This document shows positions 18,945 through 27,031 of a DNA stretch of 64,000 bases, in pieces. Numbering within the stretch: the stretch's first letter is position 1; the number at the start of each line of letters is the position of its first letter. Source of the DNA: Streptomyces sp. CC228A (lineage in GTDB: Bacteria > Actinomycetota > Actinomycetes > Streptomycetales > Streptomycetaceae). Both the position numbers and the translations under genes were made by a program. The stretch spans positions 1-64,000 of the forward strand of contig NZ_JAJPUI010000003.1 of NCBI RefSeq assembly GCF_021390935.1. The letters run 5' to 3'. The notes beneath the pieces were generated by a model that was given only the letters and a program-made list of their open reading frames with translations, ran no database searches and was not told where the DNA came from.

Positions 18945-20612
18945 ATGTCCGGTTCGCTCACCATCCGTCGCATACTCGGGGACCGCCCCTTCGCCGAGAT
19001 CGGCACGCCCTCGGCCGTGGCTGTCGACGAGGAGCGCGGCCTCGTCGCTGTGGGTGGCAACCTGGGGTATCTGCAATGGTCCGGGTGCGGGACCGCCAAG
19101 GACCGGTGGCGGCCGTACCGGGTGGGAATCTATGACACGGGGGATCTGCGGTGCCGGTGGGTCCTGGAATCCCGGTGGCCCGTACATTCCTTTGCCTTCC
19201 ATCCGACGCTGCCGGTCGTGGCTGTGGGGACCGGGGCGTATGACGGGGGCTACTTCTTCGAGGGTGAGCTGCTGATCCTCGATCTGGAGTCGGAACGCTC
19301 GACCTCGGTCATACATGGGGCACGCGAGGTGCTGCACGTCGGTTGGGAGAGCAAGCGGACTCTGCGCGTCGTGGTGGCTCCGCCCGACGACTGCGACTAC
19401 GACGAGGCGCACACCCATGGATTCGCCGCGGTCGTCGAGCGGTCCGACTGGAGCGATGTCGCGCCCGGCTCGGTACGGCAGGAAGAGCTGAGCGGACAGT
19501 GGGTCGAGTGCGAGCGGCCCAGGATGGAGGCGGCGGCCGATCGGGGCACAGAGTCGCTTGCAGGGTTGGCCGGAAACCCGTGGTGGGAGCCGCGCCGACA
19601 GGTTTGGGACGTACAGGGGCTGCGGGACGGGCGGGTACTGGCCTGCTCGGACGGTGTGCTGGCCGAGGCATGGCTGCCCGACGGGCGTCTGGAGTGGCGC
19701 GTCCCGGACGAGGAGGGCGGGCGGCAATTCGCGATCCGGGCCGGTCAGCGCGACGCCTGGGTCAATGTGGAACGGCGGCGAGTGCGCTGGGTGGGCCGGG
19801 AACGGGTGACCGAGCCACCGCTCGTCGCCCGGGTCTCCCTCGAGGACGGGAAGGTGCTCGACTCCCTCCGTGTCGACACTTCCGTCGCACTCACCTCGCG
19901 CGACGACGGCTGGCTGGCGCTCCGCTCCACGGCCTGGGACCGCCACCCGGAGCCGACCGCCCTGATCAGCCCTGCAGGCGAAGGCCCCGAGGTGCGGGTG
20001 CCGCTGGGGGGATTCGACCTCTTCAACCACGCTTTTCCGATCCGCCACAGCAGGCAACTGCTCTTCCTCCAGGGCAAGGAGCGCGAGCCATGGCGGGACA
20101 AGTGGGTGGTCGCCGTCGATCCGGCCTGCCCGGACGGTGAGCCCTCGGTGCGACAGCTGTTCCCCCTCGACTGGGACGCCAAGCGCGCCAGGCACCTCTT
20201 CGGCGGGCCCGGCATCGAGATCGGCCATGCGGAGAACCGCGACCTGGTGCACGCGGGGGCCGTGCATGACGGTGCCGGCCTGTTGCCCGGCAACGCCTTC
20301 GTCGTACGGCGGAGTCTCGGGGACGGAGCTGCGCGCTGGACGTTCACCGCCGACTTCCCGGCCACCGCCCTGGACGGGGACGACGACACGGTTTACGTCG
20401 CCTTCAACTCCGGCGAGCTGGTGGCCCTGCGCACCTCGGACGGGGCCGTGCGGTGGCGGCAGCAACTGGTGGTAGGCGGCCAACCCGTCGTGCCGCTGTC
20501 ACTCACACGTACCGAGGCGGGGCGGCTGCTGATCGGCACGGTGGACGGGCGGATCCTCGACTGTTCCGTGGCCGACTCAGCGGGTCACCAGCCGAGTCCG
20601 ATGGTTCGGTGA
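18945..20612 (+). CDS. Predicted beta-propeller (WD40/PQQ-like) protein
   Basis: This 555-residue soluble protein has repeated propeller-blade strands: SAVAVDEERGLVAVGG, VHSFAFHPTLPVVAVGTG, VLHVGWESKRTLRVVV and, near the end, DTVYVAFNSGELVALRTSDGAV and RLLIGTVDGRILDC, which resemble PQQ/WD40 blades. No signal peptide is visible. An ATG at 18912 (MILHYLGG) is an alternative start. Base composition is slightly less GC-rich at third positions than the neighbours. It sits inside the putative glnA-linked insert and is probably accessory. Function unknown; propellers usually mediate protein binding. Confidence 0.65.
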   Translation: MSGSLTIRRILGDRPFAEIGTPSAVAVDEERGLVAVGGNLGYLQWSGCGTAKDRWRPYRVGIYDTGDLRCRWVLESRWPVHSFAFHPTLPVVAVGTGAYDGGYFFEGELLILDLESERSTSVIHGAREVLHVGWESKRTLRVVVAPPDDCDYDEAHTHGFAAVVERSDWSDVAPGSVRQEELSGQWVECERPRMEAAADRGTESLAGLAGNPWWEPRRQVWDVQGLRDGRVLACSDGVLAEAWLPDGRLEWRVPDEEGGRQFAIRAGQRDAWVNVERRRVRWVGRERVTEPPLVARVSLEDGKVLDSLRVDTSVALTSRDDGWLALRSTAWDRHPEPTALISPAGEGPEVRVPLGGFDLFNHAFPIRHSRQLLFLQGKEREPWRDKWVVAVDPACPDGEPSVRQLFPLDWDAKRARHLFGGPGIEIGHAENRDLVHAGAVHDGAGLLPGNAFVVRRSLGDGAARWTFTADFPATALDGDDDTVYVAFNSGELVALRTSDGAVRWRQQLVVGGQPVVPLSLTRTEAGRLLIGTVDGRILDCSVADSAGHQPSPMVR

Positions 20613-20845
20613 CCGGCTCGGCGCCGGGCGCCGCCAGGACGAAGCGCCGTCCCCTCCGCTCCCCCATATGCAGACCATGTGATGTGCCTCCTCCGGCACC
20701 TCGTCCCAGGTGTCCAAAGTCAGCCGTGCATCCAGGATGGAGGGTCCGGCCAGGAACAGTCGCTGGTTGTTCGCCAGGGGCACCGGTTGTGCACCGAGCA
20801 CCTCTGGGAAAGGGCGTTGATGCACGTCAGAAGCCGTTCCCTACG
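20613..20845. other. Right part of the putative insert
   Basis: No full gene is seen. On the minus strand about 40 residues (around PVPLANNQRLFLAGPSILDA) look protein-like and may be a remnant of a lost gene, but no domain is recognised. Confidence 0.35.
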
Positions 20846-20859
20846 GTACTTCGACCTCT
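20846..20859 (+). repeat. Right copy of the 14-bp glnA-end direct repeat (att-like)
   Basis: An exact copy of GTACTTCGACCTCT, followed by TAAAAAAGCGGG, so that it would recreate the last glnA codons and a TAA stop. It is directly followed by a strong terminator. Confidence 0.55.
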
Positions 20860-20907
20860 AAAAAAGCGGGCTGGGCCATGGCTTGACCGATGGTCCGTCC
20901 GGAACGG

Positions 20908-20949
20908 GCCCGGTCCCTGCCGCGTCCGACGACGCGGCAGGGACCGGGC
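20908..20949. terminator. Strong terminator, probably the original glnA terminator
   Basis: An 18-bp perfect stem with a 6-nt loop (20908-20925 and 20932-20949) lies 49 bp after the right-hand glnA-end repeat and before the convergent gene at 21003. It can serve both strands. Its position relative to the duplicated glnA end suggests that it originally ended glnA. Confidence 0.75.
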
Positions 20950-21002
20950 TCGTTTGGCGCCGTGCAGGCGATCCGAGGGCCCGCAGAGGTGCCGTGGGGC
21001 GG

Positions 21003-21455
21003 TCACCAGCTCCAGCTGTAGAGGCCGCCACCGGTGCTCACCGCGGACTTCGCGAGCCCGGCGACTCCCTGGAGGACCGCGAGCAGGTCGTCGTCGGTCA
21101 TCTCGTCCCCGTCGGTGCTCCTGAGCCTCGCGGCCCAGCGGTCCGCGAGTGCTTCCAGGTCGGCGGGAGCGGCGTGTGCCAACGCGCGCGTCAGGCGTGG
21201 CGGCAGGGCGAAGACCTCGGTGCCGTCGTTCGACGGGGCGGTGACCCACGCCGGCCCCGGCCACCGAAGGAGCCGCTCAAGCGGCGGTGCCTCGGCCGAG
21301 GGCTCCTCGAAGTACATGTCCCACTCGGCGATCGCCGTGTCCGGCTCAATGAAGCGGCAGGTCACAGAGTCGTAGCCCTGACCAGGTCCACGCAGGCGCG
21401 TGGCGGCGGCAGCGGCGTCGCCGGCTGCGAGGAAGAACACGATGTCGTGAGCCAC
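21003..21455 (-). CDS. Small conserved protein of unknown function
   Basis: This 150-residue acidic protein starts VAHDIVFFLAAGD (GTG) and ends in Gly-Tyr-Ser-Trp residues. The first half is a predicted alpha/beta region with DTAIAEWDMYFEEP; the second half is helical. Similar proteins in Streptomyces are hypothetical. No signal peptide or motif is recognised. It ends beside the terminator at 20908-20949. Confidence 0.65.
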   Translation of the reverse strand: MAHDIVFFLAAGDAAAAATRLRGPGQGYDSVTCRFIEPDTAIAEWDMYFEEPSAEAPPLERLLRWPGPAWVTAPSNDGTEVFALPPRLTRALAHAAPADLEALADRWAARLRSTDGDEMTDDDLLAVLQGVAGLAKSAVSTGGGLYSWSW

Positions 21456-21607
21456 CTCGGCATGATGCCAGGACTGCGGTCGGCGGGTGCGAGTCCGGAG
21501 GACCGACCGGCTTCCCCGCCGGCTCGGATCGCCGCACCGCTCAGCAGGTGTCCACGAAGGCGACTGCCGCCGCCCGCGGGACCGGGGTGTCGGTGGCCCG
21601 CCTTTCC

Positions 21608-22879
21608 TCAGTGACGGGTTGGGCGGCCGGCGCGGGTGGTCAGGTCGTCGATCACGGACAGGATGCGGGGGGTGGCGTCCTCCGTGGACAGGCGGTGGGC
21701 GAGGGCGCGGGCCCGGGCGCGGTAGGCGGGGGTGCGGGTGGTGTGGCGGAGGGCGGCGGCCAGGCGGTGGGGGGTGAGGTGGCGGAAGGGGATGGGGCCG
21801 GGGGCGACGCCCAGGGCGGTGAGGCGGTGGGCCCAGAAGGGCTGGTCCAGTTGGACGGGGACCGGGACGCACGGCACGCCGGCGCGCAGCCCCGCCGCGG
21901 TCGTGCCGGCGCCGCAGGCGTGGACGAGCGCCGCCATGCGGGGGAACAGCCAGTCGTGCGGGACCTCGCCGATGGTGAGGATGTCGTCGCCGTCCGCCTG
22001 GAGGCCGCTCCAGCCGGACTGGAGGACGCCGCGAAGGCCCGCGGAGCGCAGGGCCCGCACCGCGAGTCGGCTCAGGGCCTCCGGGTCGGGGGCCACCGCG
22101 CTGCCGAAGCCGACGTACACGGGCGGCGGGCCCGCCGCGAGGAAGTCGGTGAGCTCGGCCGGCGGCCGCCAGTCGCGAGGGCGGGACGGCCACAGGTAGC
22201 CGACCACTTGGGCCTCGGGCCGCCAGTCCGCGGGGCGCGGCAGGACCGCCGGGCTGTACGCGTAGCCGACCGGCCAGCCCTCGGTCTCGCGGCGCAGGGA
22301 GCTGCTGTCCGCCCTCCTCGGCAGGCCGAGGAGGGCCCGCAGGTCGCGGACGCTCTCGGCGTACATGCGGTCGATCAGCGCGAGCGCCGCCCGCCCCGCG
22401 GCACGGTTGCCCCAGCGGCCCAGCGAACGGGCGCCCAGCACGGCGGGGGCGAACTCCGCTGTGGGCGACCAGGGTTGGAGGAACACGCCCATGCTCGGCA
22501 CGTCCAGGGCGCGGGCCACCAGGTGGCCCAGCCGGGCGGCGGTGGTCGACAGCAGCAGCACGTCCGCGCCGCGCTCGACGGCCGCGAGCACACCCCGGCC
22601 CAGCTCCGGCATGAACGACCGTCCCATGCTCATCAGCTGCGCCATGGCCAGCGGACCGGAGCTCGCCCGGACCAGCCGCCGCCCTCCCGCCGAGGACAGC
22701 TCGGTGAAGGGGTCGACCGGCAGGGAGCGGAAGCCCAGGCCGCGGTCGCTGACGGTGGCGGCGAACCGCTCGTGGGTGGCCAGCACCACCTCGTGGCCGG
22801 CCTCACTCAGCCGGACACCGAGCCCGGTGTAGGGCAGGACGTCGCCGGTCGAACCCGCCGTGACCATCAGGATGCGCAT
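21608..22879 (-). CDS. MGT-type glycosyltransferase (GT1/GT28 fold)
   Basis: The 423-residue protein has the GT-B fold of macrolide/UDP glycosyltransferases: N-terminal MRILMVTAGSTGDVLPY (acceptor domain), VYVGFGSAVAPDPE at the donor domain start (about residue 255), and the nucleotide-sugar region VHACGAGTTAAGLRAGVPCVPVP (about residues 340-360), where the His and the GAGTT loop bind the diphosphate. Members glycosylate small molecules such as macrolides or lipids. No biosynthetic cluster adjoins, so the acceptor is unknown. Confidence 0.9.
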   Translation of the reverse strand: MRILMVTAGSTGDVLPYTGLGVRLSEAGHEVVLATHERFAATVSDRGLGFRSLPVDPFTELSSAGGRRLVRASSGPLAMAQLMSMGRSFMPELGRGVLAAVERGADVLLLSTTAARLGHLVARALDVPSMGVFLQPWSPTAEFAPAVLGARSLGRWGNRAAGRAALALIDRMYAESVRDLRALLGLPRRADSSSLRRETEGWPVGYAYSPAVLPRPADWRPEAQVVGYLWPSRPRDWRPPAELTDFLAAGPPPVYVGFGSAVAPDPEALSRLAVRALRSAGLRGVLQSGWSGLQADGDDILTIGEVPHDWLFPRMAALVHACGAGTTAAGLRAGVPCVPVPVQLDQPFWAHRLTALGVAPGPIPFRHLTPHRLAAALRHTTRTPAYRARARALAHRLSTEDATPRILSVIDDLTTRAGRPTRH

Positions 22880-22919
22880 GCAGCCCAGTCTTCCCGGCCT
22901 CGGCCGGCGTCAGGCGCGG

Positions 22920-23480
22920 GTCCACCGTACGGGTGGCCACCCGCGGGGGCGCGGTGCGCCCAGGGTGAGGGTGGGGGTGCGTCCCGGGTGAGGGTGGGGT
23001 GTGTCCTGAGGGTGGGGTACGCCACGGGTGAGGGTGGAGTGCGTCCCGGGTGAGCGTTCGGGGGTGCGCCACGGGTGGGGGTTGGGGGGCGTCCCGGATG
23101 TGTCCCGGGGGCGACTGTCGCCCGGGGTGGGCTCGTACGGGCGGGCGGATCGGGCCGGGGCGGCATCCGGTCGACGGTGCGGCGCTCGGGCGGCGGGGCA
23201 GGTGCCGGACCGGCCCAGGGGCAGGCGCGGGCCCCGGCGCCGAAGCTGGTGCGGGAGCCGGGGCGGAGGCCAGAGCCGAGGGGCGGAGGCGGGAGCCGAG
23301 GGGCAGGCGCGGGAGCCGAGGCGGAGGCGGGAGCCGGGGCTGGTGCGAGAGCCGGGGCTGGTGCGAGAGCCGGGGTGGGCGTGGGAGCCGGGGCGGGTAC
23401 CAGCGCAGGCGCCAGGGCGGGTACAAGCGCGAGTGCCGGGACGGGGGCGGAGGGCCGTCAGGGGGCGGCCGTGGGCCGTG
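22920..23480. repeat. Strand-biased G-rich repeat region
   Basis: Between two minus-strand genes the plus strand is strongly purine- and G-rich. 22920-23110 holds many GGGTGAGGGTGGGGT-type units; 23190-23440 holds GGGAGCCGAGG and GGTGCGAGAGCCGGGGCT units, the latter tandem at 18 bp. Open frames here are Arg/Gly/Pro low complexity and I regard them as non-coding. Confidence 0.7.
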
Positions 23481-23554
23481 GGCGGGGCGTGCGGGTGCCC
23501 GCCGCCGAGGTGGTGCGTACGGCGGCGGGCACGGCGCGCGGGTGGTGCGGCCGG

Positions 23555-23830
23555 TCAGCGGCCCGAGCGGATCAGGGACCTGACCATGCGGCACGTCGCC
23601 TCCGACGGCGGGTGCACGCCGATGCGGTGGGCGGCGTTCCGTATCGTCGCGTCGTCGGCCCTCGACGGGACGTACACACCCGAGTCGAGCAGGGCTATGG
23701 CCAGGCGCATGGCCTTCAGACGGCGGTTGTGGCGCACGTACCACTCCCGCGGCCGGCCGGCCGGGAGCGGCTTCTTCCGCAGGGGCTTGCAGACGTCGGC
23801 GGGCAGGGGCGTGACGGTGGCGACAGCCAT
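23555..23830 (-). CDS. Small basic conserved protein of unknown function
   Basis: This 91-residue basic protein starts MAVATVTPLPADVCKPL, with RPREWYVRHNRRLKAMRLAI in the middle, and ends VRSLIRSGR. The well-formed start and end and my memory of near-identical small proteins in other Streptomyces support a real gene. It may bind nucleic acid given its charge, but nothing proves this. The function is unknown. Confidence 0.65.
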   Translation of the reverse strand: MAVATVTPLPADVCKPLRKKPLPAGRPREWYVRHNRRLKAMRLAIALLDSGVYVPSRADDATIRNAAHRIGVHPPSEATCRMVRSLIRSGR

Positions 23831-23986
23831 CGGCGACCTCCAGAAGCGCGGCGCGGGAGTCCTCCCCCGGACCCTCGCTGACTGCCTCCATTCTACCGGC
23901 GGGCACTGACAATCGGCCCTGGTCAGGCGGTATTTGGGCGTGCCGGGCGGGGTCGGGGGCGCATGGCGGGCGGTACCGTGTGCGGC

Positions 23987-24349
23987 ATGCAGATCTGGAT
24001 CAACCCCGCATGCTCCAAGTGCCGCGGCGCGCTCACGCTGCTCGACGAGGAAGGCGCGCAGTACACGGTGCGGCGCTACCTGGAGGACGTGCCGTCCGCC
24101 GACGAGATCCGCGACGTGCTCGCCCGGCTCGGCCTGGAGCCGTGGGACATCACCCGCACCCAGGAGGCCGCGGCCGGGCAGCTCGGCATGCGGGACTGGC
24201 CGCGTGACGAGGCGGCGCGCGACCGCTGGATCGAGGCACTCGCCGCGCACCCGCGGCTGATCCAGCGGCCGATCATCACCGCCGACGACGGCACGGCGGT
24301 CGTGGCCCGCTCGGAGGAGGCCGTGCGGGACGCCCTGTCCCGCGGATAG
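23987..24349 (+). CDS. ArsC/Spx-like thioredoxin-fold protein
   Basis: The 120-residue protein begins MQIWINPACSKCRGAL, the CxxC-containing motif near residue 9 of the ArsC/YffB family, and has the helical insert and RPIITADDG strand of the fold. Classical ArsC enzymes reduce arsenate using glutaredoxin, but the gene has no ars neighbours, so general thiol chemistry is equally possible. The ATG at 23987 is the family start. Confidence 0.85.
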   Translation: MQIWINPACSKCRGALTLLDEEGAQYTVRRYLEDVPSADEIRDVLARLGLEPWDITRTQEAAAGQLGMRDWPRDEAARDRWIEALAAHPRLIQRPIITADDGTAVVARSEEAVRDALSRG

Positions 24350-24488
24350 CGCGGGGCCCGCACGGGTGAGGGTGTGCCGTCGAGGCGCGCCGCCCGCCCT
24401 CAGGGCAGGTTGGCGCGGCGGATGGGCGGACCGCGGTGGGAGCACGGCGCAGGACGACAGGCACCAGGAAACCGAGGGAACGGCGATC

Positions 24489-25055
24489 ATGACCGGTGAG
24501 GGTGAGGCGCGGGGCGGGGCGGTCCTGGCGGAGCTGCTGCCCGCCGGCGAGGCGGCGCGTACGGCGCTGCTCGCACGGCGCGAGCCCGCCGCCTATGCGG
24601 GGGACGCCCGGGCCGCTGCCGTGTGGGAGGCGCTGGAGGCGCGCTGCGGCTCGCTCGTGGAGCGGGAGGGCGGCGGGCCCGCCGACCGGGCCGCGTGGGC
24701 GGGGCTGCTGGTGTGGCTGACCCGGGAGAGCGCGCGCTGCGGGGCGTTCAGCGCGCACAAGAGCGCCGTGCGGCTCGCGCTCCTGTGCCGGCGGCTGCTC
24801 GACGGCGGGCTGCGGGGCCTCGTCGACCCGGACGAGGCGGTCCGCGGCTGCCTCGCCGCGCTGCCCGCCACCCGCGAGACGGTGCCGACGCGTGACGACA
24901 CCGAGCTGCGTACCGAGAACTTCGAGGCCATCCTCGTGTCGCGGCACACGAAGACGCTGGTGAACGCCGCCGCGCCACTGCTCGGGCACGTGAGCGACCC
25001 GGAGCTGCGGGCCGAGCTGGCCGCGTGGGAGGAGCTGCGGGAGCGGCTGATCTGA
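24489..25055 (+). CDS. Conserved hypothetical helical protein
   Basis: This 188-residue, Ala/Leu/Arg-rich, mostly helical soluble protein contains GAFSAHKSAVRLALLCRRLLDGGLRGLVDP and ends DPELRAELAAWEELRERLI. No recognised domain, signal peptide or membrane segment. GAGGGA lies before the ATG. It sits 139 bp after the ArsC-like gene. Function unknown. Confidence 0.6.
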   Translation: MTGEGEARGGAVLAELLPAGEAARTALLARREPAAYAGDARAAAVWEALEARCGSLVEREGGGPADRAAWAGLLVWLTRESARCGAFSAHKSAVRLALLCRRLLDGGLRGLVDPDEAVRGCLAALPATRETVPTRDDTELRTENFEAILVSRHTKTLVNAAAPLLGHVSDPELRAELAAWEELRERLI

Positions 25056-25161
25056 GCGGGGGACTGAGTCGGGGCCGGGTCGTTACCCGTACGTAGGGGC
25101 ACAGCGAAACCGATCCGGCCGCCGCGTTCCCCCGTGCGCCGGCCGGGGACAGGAGCCCCAC

Positions 25162-25788
25162 GTGTCACGCAGGAAGACCCTCAGCCGCGGCAAGAAGCTC
25201 GCCCTGCTCGCCGGCACCGCCGTGCTGGCCGGAGGTGCCGCGGTGGTGACGACCGGGACCAGCCAGGCGTCCGTGGCCTGCGACGGCCTGGCCACCGCAC
25301 TGGCCAACAACGAGCAGTTCATCGCCGGTCAGCGGGCCAACCCCGACGCGCAGTCGGAGGCGCGGATCGCCAACCGGCTGGCGGTCATCGAGGAGATCAA
25401 GCGGAAGCAGGCCGCGAGCGGATGCGAGGTCGGCGGCGGCGCCCAGGGCGGGCAGCCCCCGGCGCAGGGCGCGCCGCCCGAGCAGGCCGCGCCCCCGGAG
25501 CAGGCCGCGCCCCCGGCCGGCGGTGGAGGCGGCGGCGCGGGTGAGGTCGTGTGCGCCGGGTCGACCGTCACGCTCTCCGGGGAGGGCGGCGCGCCGGCCG
25601 CGTCCAGCAACCAGTTCCCGGCCGGTACGCGCCTGAAGGTCACCAACCTCGACAACGGCAAGTCGACCACCGTGGAGGTCACGTCGGCGTCCGGTAGCTG
25701 CGTGCTGCTCAACAACGCCGCGTTCGAACAGGTCCGCGAGCCGGGCAAGTTCCTGATCCGGCAGGCGCGCATCGAGCGGGTCGGCTAG
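25162..25788 (+). CDS. Secreted protein with RlpA-like double-psi barrel domain
   Basis: The 208-residue protein starts at a GTG with a twin-basic signal peptide (RRKTLSRGKK, then a hydrophobic core to about residue 35). After a Cys-containing helical segment (residues 38-88) comes a Gln/Pro/Gly linker with two PPEQAA units, then a C-terminal domain with FPAGTRLKVTNLDNGKSTTVEV that matches the RlpA-like double-psi beta-barrel of cell-wall lytic or binding proteins. The catalytic Asp/His of lytic members is not clear here, so binding is likelier than cleavage. Probably acts at the envelope. Confidence 0.75.
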   Translation: MSRRKTLSRGKKLALLAGTAVLAGGAAVVTTGTSQASVACDGLATALANNEQFIAGQRANPDAQSEARIANRLAVIEEIKRKQAASGCEVGGGAQGGQPPAQGAPPEQAAPPEQAAPPAGGGGGGAGEVVCAGSTVTLSGEGGAPAASSNQFPAGTRLKVTNLDNGKSTTVEVTSASGSCVLLNNAAFEQVREPGKFLIRQARIERVG

Positions 25789-25905
25789 CCCGCCGGGGGC
25801 GGCCGGGTCCCGGACCGGGGCCCGGCGTCCAGGCCCGCTCGCCCGGCCCCCGGCGCGGGCCGGTGCCCCGTGCGCTCGCCCGGCCCCCGGCGCGAATTCC
25901 TCCGC

Positions 25906-26829
25906 TCAGCCCCGCCGGGCGGGCGGCCCCGCCGGGATCTGGGCCTCCGCCTCCGCCAGGAGTTCCGTGAGGCGCTGCCCGAACCGGGCGTCGCACGCGT
26001 GCGGCACCCCCGTCCTCACCGACTCCAGCAGCGCGTCCACCGCCGCGCCGAACGCGCCGGCCGCGTCCTGCCAGTACGGCATCACCGCCCGGCCCGCGGC
26101 GCCGTGGAGGGTGACGCCCGCGTCCGCCGCCGCCACCGGGGCGCTCAGGCTCAGCGTCGCCGTGCTGTCCGCGCCGGAGGCGTGCCGCAGCAGCAGGTGC
26201 CGGGTGTCGTCGGGGCCCGCCGCCGCGCGCAGCTCCGTCACGTCGCCCAGCACCGGCAGCAGCACCGACAGCACGTGCGGACCCACGTCCCACAGCGCAC
26301 CCTTCTCCCGCCGCCACGGGGACGCGGCGTACGCGCTGGTGGCGCCGGGTGAGAAGAGGGCGCCCAGCCAGTGGGCCCGCGCCAGGTACCAGCCGCCCGC
26401 GGCCGCCTGCTCGTCCACCCACCGCGCCGTGGCCTGCGCGAACCGCAGGGTGCAGAAGACCACCGACGCGACGCCCGCCTTCTCCGCCGCCAGGGCCACG
26501 TCCCGCGCGGCGGCCGGGGTCGTCGCGACCGGTTTGTCGAGCAGCAGGTGGCAGCCCGCCGCCGCGGCCCGCGCCGCCAGCGGCGCCTGCACGTCCGGCG
26601 GCAGGGCGCACGCCACGGCGTCGCTCGCCGCGAAGAGCGCGTCCACGTCGTCGTAGGCGCGCGTGCCGTACGCGCCCGCCAGTTCGGCCGCCGCCTCGGG
26701 GCGCCTGCCCCACACCCCGCTGAACTCCGCGCCGGGGTGCGCGGCCAGTGCCGGTGCGTGGGTGCGGGCGGCCCAGGGGCCGGTGCCGAGGAGGCCGATA
26801 CGGGGCGTGCGGGTGAGCGCGTGGGACAT
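25906..26829 (-). CDS. Gfo/Idh/MocA-family oxidoreductase
   Basis: The 307-residue protein has the N-terminal Rossmann motif IGLLGTGPWAARTH (residues 11-24) and the conserved DKPVATT segment (about residue 98) with the family Lys, followed by the alpha/beta C-terminal domain (KGALWDVGPH, with the catalytic-region Asp/His). These NAD(P)-dependent enzymes act on sugars, inositols and related substrates. The substrate is unknown. It is divergent from the TROVE-like gene. Confidence 0.9.
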   Translation of the reverse strand: MSHALTRTPRIGLLGTGPWAARTHAPALAAHPGAEFSGVWGRRPEAAAELAGAYGTRAYDDVDALFAASDAVACALPPDVQAPLAARAAAAGCHLLLDKPVATTPAAARDVALAAEKAGVASVVFCTLRFAQATARWVDEQAAAGGWYLARAHWLGALFSPGATSAYAASPWRREKGALWDVGPHVLSVLLPVLGDVTELRAAAGPDDTRHLLLRHASGADSTATLSLSAPVAAADAGVTLHGAAGRAVMPYWQDAAGAFGAAVDALLESVRTGVPHACDARFGQRLTELLAEAEAQIPAGPPARRG

Positions 26830-27031
26830 GCCCGCCAGTGTGCCCTGCTCCCCGCCTCTGTTCGAAAAAGGGGTCGGGCCGGTGCCTGCGGCGGTGCTAG
26901 GTTGCCGTGGCCGGCCGCGGGACTCCGGCGCGACTTCCGGGACCTGCTCTGTAAAGCAACGCTTTCGCTGTTCGCGCCCCCATTCCCCGGCCGGCACCGC
27001 TCGTCGACGCACCAGGGATCCGGGGGGGACC

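Noticed and set aside
23028..23909. Plus-strand frames with repeated ESRG/GAGAG motifs
   Set aside because: Products of the G-rich repeats; the conserved small gene on the opposite strand (23555-23830) explains the right part better.
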